Source: Deltaproteobacteria bacterium RIFCSPHIGHO2_02_FULL_40_11 (GTDB taxonomy: Bacteria; Bdellovibrionota; JACOXK01; 2-02-FULL-40-11). From it: a stretch of 5,173 bases of DNA. Below are positions 1-3,804 of this stretch, piece after piece. Made by a program: the position numbers and the translations under genes. The notes below the pieces were generated by a model. That model ran no database searches and was not told the origin of the DNA. It saw nothing but the letters and a program-made list of their open reading frames with translations. Position 1 is the stretch's first letter. Each line of letters begins with the position of its first letter. The stretch lies in contig MGRI01000105.1 in NCBI GenBank assembly GCA_001798105.1, positions 1 to 5,173 on the forward strand, in the 5' to 3' direction.

Positions 1-41
1 ACTTTTCCGTTTGAAAGAGATATTCTCTAATTCATCCTGAA

Positions 42-282
42 ATCACTTACGAAGTTCTTTCGACCGCCAAACATAATAAATTGCAGGATAAACAAGAAGT
101 TCCAGAGCAAAGCTTGAAATAAGCCCACCCACCATGGGAGCGGCAATGCGTTTCATCATGTCTGAACCTGTCCCCATTGAAAACATAATGGGAAGTAATC
201 CCGTAAAGGCGGCCATCACCGTCATCATCTTGGGGCGAATTCTTTTGACAGCGCCTTCAATAATCGCCTCTTTTAAATCTAA
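42..282. repeat. Left copy of 241-bp direct repeat (cusA 3' end)
   Basis: Direct base-by-base comparison shows that this stretch matches 3564-3804 with a constant offset of 3522 and no gaps. Six mismatches were found, at 127, 166, 202, 211, 265 and 269 (about 97.5% identity). Both copies lie in the same orientation, so they are direct repeats. The left edge falls one base beyond the cusA stop codon, and outside both edges the flanks are unrelated. Confidence 0.95.
43..282 (-). pseudogene. Truncated 3' remnant of a second cusA (Cu/Ag RND pump)
   Basis: This minus-strand frame encodes 79 residues matching the extreme C-terminus of the CusA pump encoded at the right of the window, with one difference (Glu instead of Ala at the fifth residue, codon ending near 269). 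It spans the tail of the cytoplasmic loop, the RPK lysine of the proton relay and the last two membrane segments, and ends in TGA at 43-45. The recognisable homology stops at 282. The frame stays open a further 18 codons to an in-frame TAA at 337-339, but that stretch does not resemble CusA beyond a possible few residues (RSK) and has no ATG; the first ATG is at 226-228, inside the transmembrane part. A RND pump cannot work from this piece, so I call it a gene relic. It could be translated as a small membrane peptide, but no ribosome binding site supports that. Confidence 0.85.
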
Positions 283-350
283 TTTTGATCGAAATAAAAA
301 ACAAAAACCTATCGATCGACTGATTTTATTTTTCTTTTAAGGATCTCGCT

Positions 351-390
351 GGATTACAGGATGTAATCCTTGAATATCGCTCCCATTCAA
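351..390. repeat. Two adjacent inverted repeats downstream of the arsR-dsrE operon
   Basis: GGATTACA (351-358) and its exact complement TGTAATCC (362-369) enclose three bases. Immediately next to them, TTGAAT (370-375) and ATTCAA (385-390) enclose nine bases. Both could form hairpins in RNA from either strand. They lie 26-65 nt past the stop codon of the DsrE-family gene, so they may mark or stabilise the 3' end of that transcript. Neither is followed by a clear U-run in the minus direction, so I do not call an intrinsic terminator. They could also be a protein-binding or recombination site. The rest of 283-415 is AT-rich with no gene. Confidence 0.5.
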
Positions 391-415
391 TGTTATAGGC
401 CCCTCATTCTAAAAA

Positions 416-766
416 TTAAAATACCAAAATTTTATCAACTTCCATTGTCCAATCTGTTAAATGACTTAAGGTACTTTTTTCTACCCCCTCTATTAACTCT
501 TTTTCCGTAATACCTCGCGCATCTATACACGTTCCACAAACTCCCACTTTGCTTTTATGGCTAAGAACATTTTTTATCATTATTTCAACATTATAGTATC
601 CTTGTGGCACTTTTTGTCCTGACTTTGCACAAGAAACCGCATCTCCCATCATGAAAATAAAAACCTCTGCTCCCTCTTGTTTAGAAATAGAACCAGCTAA
701 TCGCAAGCCATTATAACTTCGCTCACTGCCATAAGGGGGGTCATTTAAAATAAATAATATTTTCAT
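416..766 (-). CDS. DsrE-family sulfur-relay protein
   Basis: This 116-residue soluble protein belongs to the DsrE/DsrF/TusD-like fold, whose members carry sulfane sulfur as cysteine persulfide. The N-terminus MKILFILNDPPYGSERSYN, the segment MMGDAVSCAKSGQ around residues 39-51 and the CGTC motif followed by DARG (residues 77-84) are typical of the single-domain cytoplasmic subgroup. C46, C77 and C80 are the candidate persulfide cysteines; C77/C80 lie in the region that holds the active cysteine of TusD-type proteins. Length is normal and the gene looks intact. The ATG at 766 overlaps the TGA of the upstream regulator (ATGA, 763-766), and a strong GAGGAG site sits at 773-778 with a 6-nt spacer, so the two are translationally coupled. 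Beside a sulfide-oxidising flavoprotein it probably accepts or buffers sulfane sulfur; the partner is not shown by the sequence. Confidence 0.85.
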   Translation of the reverse strand: MKILFILNDPPYGSERSYNGLRLAGSISKQEGAEVFIFMMGDAVSCAKSGQKVPQGYYNVEIMIKNVLSHKSKVGVCGTCIDARGITEKELIEGVEKSTLSHLTDWTMEVDKILVF

Positions 767-1113
767 TTTTTTCTCCTCATTATTATTTCTTTTTTTGTTA
801 TGCCCTTAACCAACTTTTCACTTTCTTGAAGTTGCTCAAAAAGTACTTCCCTTAGGATATCGCACGCTTTAATCATCTTTGGATTTGCAATTGAATAAAA
901 AATATTTAGACCTGCCTTTCGGGTTGTTACAATTTTTCGTTGTCTCAAAATTCCAAGGTGTTGGGAAAGATTTGCTTTTTGTACCCCTAGTATTTTTGCC
1001 AAAACATCAACAGATTTTTCTCCTTTACGCAGAACATTAAGAACTTTTAACCGTACGGGACTTGCAAGACACTTACAGATTTCTGCATGAAGCTGAATTA
1101 TTTTTTCTTCCAT
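763..1113 (-). CDS. ArsR/SmtB-family transcriptional repressor, probable sulfur or thiol sensor
   Basis: This 116-residue winged-helix protein has the family layout: an N-terminal helix, CLASPVRLKVLNVL leading into GEKSVDVLAKILGV, the recognition helix ANLSQHLGILRQRKIV (residues 47-62) and the beta-wing TTRKAGLNIFYSI. The ELCVCDL-type metal site of ArsR/CadC is absent from the helix before the recognition helix. Candidate sensing cysteines are C13 and C15 in the first helix and C84 in the last (ANPKMIKACDILREVL). From memory, SqrR/BigR persulfide sensors have a cysteine where this protein has N26 or a neighbour, so it is not a plain copy of those sensors. The ATG at 1113 has a weak AGG 5 nt upstream and a good promoter at 1157-1185. 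Operon context with DsrE and divergence from a sulfide:quinone oxidoreductase favour a sulfur signal; a metal or arsenic signal cannot be excluded. Confidence 0.85.
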   Translation of the reverse strand: MEEKIIQLHAEICKCLASPVRLKVLNVLRKGEKSVDVLAKILGVQKANLSQHLGILRQRKIVTTRKAGLNIFYSIANPKMIKACDILREVLFEQLQESEKLVKGITKKEIIMRRKK

Positions 1114-1135
1114 AAAAACCTAGACATTTTTAAAG

Positions 1136-1169
1136 TAATCAATTAATTTCTAAACTACTATATTAATAT
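1136..1169. promoter_or_regulatory. Plus-strand promoter overlapping a candidate ArsR operator
   Basis: ATATTAATAT at 1160-1169 is a perfect 10-bp palindrome in the AT-rich centre of the divergent region. TATATT at 1159-1164 is a plausible -10 for the plus strand (5 of 6), with a poor -35 (TAATCA, 1136-1141) at 17 nt. This -10 shares bases with the -10 of the opposing arsR promoter, so a repressor bound at the palindrome would block both directions. ArsR proteins usually bind AT-rich dyads over the promoter; assigning this dyad to this repressor is inference. A direct repeat AATCAATT (1137-1144 and 1173-1180) and inverted CTAGACA/TGTCTAG arms (1120-1126, 1180-1186) are alternative or additional sites. 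Confidence 0.4.
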
Positions 1170-1185
1170 CAGAATCAATTGTCTA
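1157..1185 (-). promoter_or_regulatory. Promoter of the arsR-dsrE operon
   Basis: On the minus strand, TAGACA (1185-1180, 5 of 6 to TTGACA) is followed after exactly 17 nt by TATAGT (1162-1157, 5 of 6 to TATAAT). Transcription would begin near 1150, leaving a leader of about 37 nt before the ATG at 1113. It is the best sigma-70 match found in the intergenic region. Confidence 0.6.
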
Positions 1186-1208
1186 GTTTTTTAAAAAGGG
1201 GGTATTAA

Positions 1209-2366
1209 ATGAATCAAAATAAAACAGTGATTATATTGGGCGGGGGCAGTGGTGGATTAGTGGCGGCCAATAGACTTCGTAAGCTTTTGCCAAAAAAGGA
1301 TCGCGTTATATTAATTGAGCGCAATAAAAATCACCTTTTTGCACCCTCTTTACTTTGGCTGATGATAGGCACACGAAAACTCTCACAAATTCAAAAATCT
1401 TATGCTCTTTTACAAAAGAAAGGAATTGAAGTTATTCATGGCACGATCGAACACATTGATCCGATTAAAAAACGAGTTCACGTCGATGGAAAAGAGCTTA
1501 AAGGGGATGCGCTTATTATCGCCCTAGGTGCAACCTTGGCACCGGAAAAAATTCCAGGATTGGCTCAAGCTGGACATAATCTCTATACAGCCGAAGGAGC
1601 CGAAGGCATTCGAGATGACCTTTTAAAATTTCGTTCTGGGCGAATTGTATTGGTGACGGCGGTTCCTGCCTATAAATGCCCCGCAGCCCCTTACGAAGCT
1701 GCTATGCTTGTTGAATACCACTGTAGAAAGAAAAAAATACGACCTGCTGTACAAATAGAGCTGTATGCCGCTGAACCGGGTCCCATGGGAGTTGCTGGTC
1801 CTGAAATCTCAAGCGCTGTTCGTAGAATGGTTGAACAAAAAGGAATCACCTATCATCCGAATCATCAAATTAAGTCTATAAATTCTGAAAAAAAGGAGCT
1901 TCTTTTTAATGATGGCGTTTCCGTTCAATATGATCTTCTTATTTATGTGCCACCACATCAAGCGCCAGAGGTGCTACAAAATTCCGGGCTTATTAATGAA
2001 AGTGGATGGATCCCTGTTGACCGTCACACATTAGAAACGAAATTTAAATCAGTCTATGCCATAGGAGATATTGCGGTTATTCCGCTTAAATTAGGAAAAC
2101 CTTTACCCAAGGCGGGGGTTTTCGCACATGGAGAAGCTGAAGTAGTTTCCAAAAACTTGGCACATGCTTCGACGGGCAAAGACCAAGTTGAATCTTTTAA
2201 CGGGTATGGAGAATGCTTTATTGAAACAGGAGATAACAGGGCTGGAATTGGAAAAGGAAATTTCTATGCTGAGCCCACACCACAGATTAAAATGCACTCT
2301 CCTAGTTTTATAGGACACCTTGGGAAAGTTTTTTTTGAAAAATGGTGGTTGTGGAAATGGTTTTAG
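1209..2366 (+). CDS. sqr: Sulfide:quinone oxidoreductase-like FAD protein
   Basis: This 385-residue flavoprotein of the pyridine nucleotide-disulfide oxidoreductase superfamily resembles sulfide:quinone oxidoreductase, which oxidises sulfide to sulfane sulfur and reduces membrane quinone. FAD-binding marks are GGGSGG (11-16), the acidic residue E37 after the second strand (VILIERN), ALIIALGA (101-108) and YAIGD (283-287). C157 in YKCPAAPYE matches the conserved active-site cysteine of the family, and C336 in GYGECFIETG is probably its redox partner. The third cysteine of classical enzymes (near residue 124) is absent, so this is a two-cysteine type, as in flavocytochrome c sulfide dehydrogenase. 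There is no signal peptide. The aromatic-basic tail FFEKWWLWKWF (375-385) suits monotopic membrane attachment near quinone. The ATG has a strong GGGGG ribosome site at 1198-1202, 6 nt upstream. No persulfide dioxygenase is encoded nearby. Substrate is inferred from family and neighbours. Confidence 0.85.
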   Translation: MNQNKTVIILGGGSGGLVAANRLRKLLPKKDRVILIERNKNHLFAPSLLWLMIGTRKLSQIQKSYALLQKKGIEVIHGTIEHIDPIKKRVHVDGKELKGDALIIALGATLAPEKIPGLAQAGHNLYTAEGAEGIRDDLLKFRSGRIVLVTAVPAYKCPAAPYEAAMLVEYHCRKKKIRPAVQIELYAAEPGPMGVAGPEISSAVRRMVEQKGITYHPNHQIKSINSEKKELLFNDGVSVQYDLLIYVPPHQAPEVLQNSGLINESGWIPVDRHTLETKFKSVYAIGDIAVIPLKLGKPLPKAGVFAHGEAEVVSKNLAHASTGKDQVESFNGYGECFIETGDNRAGIGKGNFYAEPTPQIKMHSPSFIGHLGKVFFEKWWLWKWF

Positions 2367-2453
2367 TTTTTTTGTTGCGCATGTAGCGGTTTGGCTTTCG
2401 TAGCTGGTTGGTGTAGGTTGAAAACAAGAAGACGCTTAAGGAGATAAGGTTCC

Positions 2454-2888
2454 ATGAAGGCTAATGGAGATAGAGCAAATATAGGATGGGCTTTGATTTT
2501 CACTTGTTGGTTACTTGCAAGCATTGCAACGCTTGGGAGTTTGTTTTTCAGTGAAATTATGAATTTTTCTTCGTGCGTGTTGTGTTGGTATCAAAGAATA
2601 TGTATGTACCCCCTTGTTCTTATTTTTCTTTCGGGTATTTTCCCATTTGATAAAAAAGTTTTGAGATTTTCTTTTCCATTGGTTTTTGTGGGGTGGATGA
2701 TAGCCGTGTATCACAACTTATTGTATTACAAAATTTTACCAGAAAGCATTGCTCCCTGTTCACAAGGGGTTTCATGTACTACCGTTTACATTGAATGGTT
2801 TGGATTTATTACGATCCCTTTTCTTTCTTTAGCAGTATTTTCTTTTTTATTAATATTATTAACAATAACATATAGAAAGGTTGACTGA
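2454..2888 (+). CDS. dsbB: Disulfide bond formation protein DsbB/BdbC family
   Basis: This 144-residue inner-membrane protein reoxidises a DsbA-type thiol oxidase and passes electrons to quinone. Four hydrophobic segments are visible at about 10-32, 50-64, 71-94 and 115-138. The first periplasmic loop leads to the CVLC pair (C41, C44) followed by WYQRICMYPL, the family signature at the quinone-side pair. The second loop holds C102 and C108 in PCSQGVSC, the pair that exchanges with the partner; this short spacing is like BdbC-type proteins rather than E. coli DsbB. C18 and C50 are extra cysteines in or near membrane segments. The ATG is preceded by AAGGAG (2438-2443) with a rather long 10-nt spacer. 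It follows the flavoprotein gene by 87 nt with no obvious terminator or promoter between, so cotranscription is likely but unproven. Its TGA overlaps the next start by one base. Confidence 0.92.
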   Translation: MKANGDRANIGWALIFTCWLLASIATLGSLFFSEIMNFSSCVLCWYQRICMYPLVLIFLSGIFPFDKKVLRFSFPLVFVGWMIAVYHNLLYYKILPESIAPCSQGVSCTTVYIEWFGFITIPFLSLAVFSFLLILLTITYRKVD

Positions 2889-3535
2889 TGAAAAACAGAA
2901 AAATTTTAGTTTTATTCTCTGCTTTTACTCTCATTTTCTTATTTTTTATAAGCGTAAAACTTTATAAGAAGTATGAAATAAAAAGACTTGGTTTTTTGGC
3001 GAAAGAAAATTTCAGCACTTTTGTTAGAAATTATTCACCCAAATTAGGTAGCGACCATGCAAAGATTTATCTTATTGAGTTCTTAGACCCTGAATGTGAG
3101 AGCTGTCGAGATTTTTATCCTTATATAAAACAACTAATGTCTGAACATGAAGGAAAAATTAAACTTGTTGTGCGGTATGCCCCACTGCATGAGAATTCAA
3201 AATTTGCAGTTAAAATTTTAGAGGCTTCCCGCAACCAAAATAAATATTGGGAAACTTTAGAACTTCTATTTCGCTATCAACCTATTTGGGGAAGTCATCA
3301 TAATCCGCGGCCAGACTTAATATGGGCTTATTTGCCAGAGATAGGCGTCGATGTGGAAAAGATAAAAAAAGATATGAATAGTTCTCAAATTGAACTTCTT
3401 ATTGAGCAAGACATAAATGACGCAAATGAGTTAGGGGTTAAAAAAACACCCACATTTTTTGTAAATGGCACACCATTAAAGCAGTTTGGCTTTCAATATC
3501 TACAAGACGCCATAGAGTATGAATTGAGAGATTAG
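2888..3535 (+). CDS. Membrane-anchored DsbA-family thiol oxidoreductase
   Basis: This 215-residue thioredoxin-fold protein is the probable periplasmic partner of the upstream DsbB. Residues 5-25 form one hydrophobic segment after a basic N-terminus, an uncleaved anchor or signal peptide; no lipobox cysteine is seen. The thioredoxin strand (AKIYLIEFLDPECESC) ends in the CESC active site (C70, C73). An alpha-helical insert occupies about residues 105-175, and GVKKTPTFFVNG (183-194) carries the cis-proline P188, followed by the final helix. This order is that of DsbA/BdbD proteins. C70 and C73 are the only cysteines. The ATG overlaps the dsbB stop (TGATG, 2886-2890), with AGAAAGG 7 nt upstream, so the two are translationally coupled. 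CESC differs from CPHC of E. coli DsbA, so redox potential and direction (oxidase versus isomerase/reductase) cannot be read from sequence; pairing with DsbB favours oxidase. Confidence 0.88.
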   Translation: MKNRKILVLFSAFTLIFLFFISVKLYKKYEIKRLGFLAKENFSTFVRNYSPKLGSDHAKIYLIEFLDPECESCRDFYPYIKQLMSEHEGKIKLVVRYAPLHENSKFAVKILEASRNQNKYWETLELLFRYQPIWGSHHNPRPDLIWAYLPEIGVDVEKIKKDMNSSQIELLIEQDINDANELGVKKTPTFFVNGTPLKQFGFQYLQDAIEYELRD

Positions 3536-3537
3536 AC

Positions 3538-3568
3538 AAAAAAAACGTGAAGGTATCAACTCCATCAC
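3538..3568 (-). terminator. Intrinsic terminator of cusA, overlapping its stop codon
   Basis: On the minus strand GTGA-T-GG (3568-3562 region) pairs with CC-T-TCAC (3553-3547), a 4+2 bp stem with one T:T mismatch and an 8-nt loop. One base further on is a run of eight T residues (3545-3538). The cusA TGA (3567-3565) lies inside the 5' stem arm. The stem is weak, so efficiency is uncertain. In the opposite direction the hairpin has no U-run, so plus-strand transcripts from dsbA may continue into antisense cusA. The left cusA relic lacks this structure. Confidence 0.5.
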
Positions 3569-3804
3569 TTACGAAGTTCTTTCGACCGCCAAACATAATA
3601 AATTGCAGGATAAACAAGAAGTTCCAGAGCAAAGCTTGAAATAAGCCCGCCCACCATGGGAGCGGCAATGCGTTTCATCATGTCTGAGCCTGTCCCCATT
3701 GAAAACATAATGGGAAGTAATCCTGTAAAGGCAGCCATCACCGTCATCATCTTGGGGCGAATTCTTTTGACAGCGCCTTCAATAATGGCCGCTTTTAAAT
3801 CTAA
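3564..3804. repeat. Right copy of 241-bp direct repeat (3' end of intact cusA)
   Basis: This stretch is the partner of the copy at 42-282, in the same orientation, offset 3522, with six substitutions and no gaps. In this copy the homology is simply the end of a continuing gene, whereas the left copy breaks off at 282. The distance between copies means that homologous recombination would remove a segment of 3522 bp containing the five cassette genes. Confidence 0.95.

Noticed and set aside
16..28. Small dyad AGAGA-TAT-TCTCT left of the cusA relic
   Set aside because: Only 5 bp per arm in AT-rich sequence, with no U-run and no neighbouring gene to give it meaning; chance is likely.
134..340. 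Plus-strand open frame of 68 codons, nearly repeated at 3656-3844
   Set aside because: It is the antisense shadow of the cusA 3' end. It looks conserved between the two places only because the underlying DNA is the 241-bp repeat.
351..390. Intrinsic terminator or CRISPR-like repeat
   Set aside because: There are two different dyads rather than spaced identical repeats, and no U-run follows in the direction of the dsrE transcript.
2367..2376. T-run after the sqr stop codon as a terminator
   Set aside because: No GC-rich hairpin precedes it, so readthrough into dsbB is more likely.
2511..2714. Minus-strand open frame inside dsbB
   Set aside because: It lies wholly within a well-supported membrane protein gene on the other strand; the predicted product has no recognisable motif and no ribosome site.
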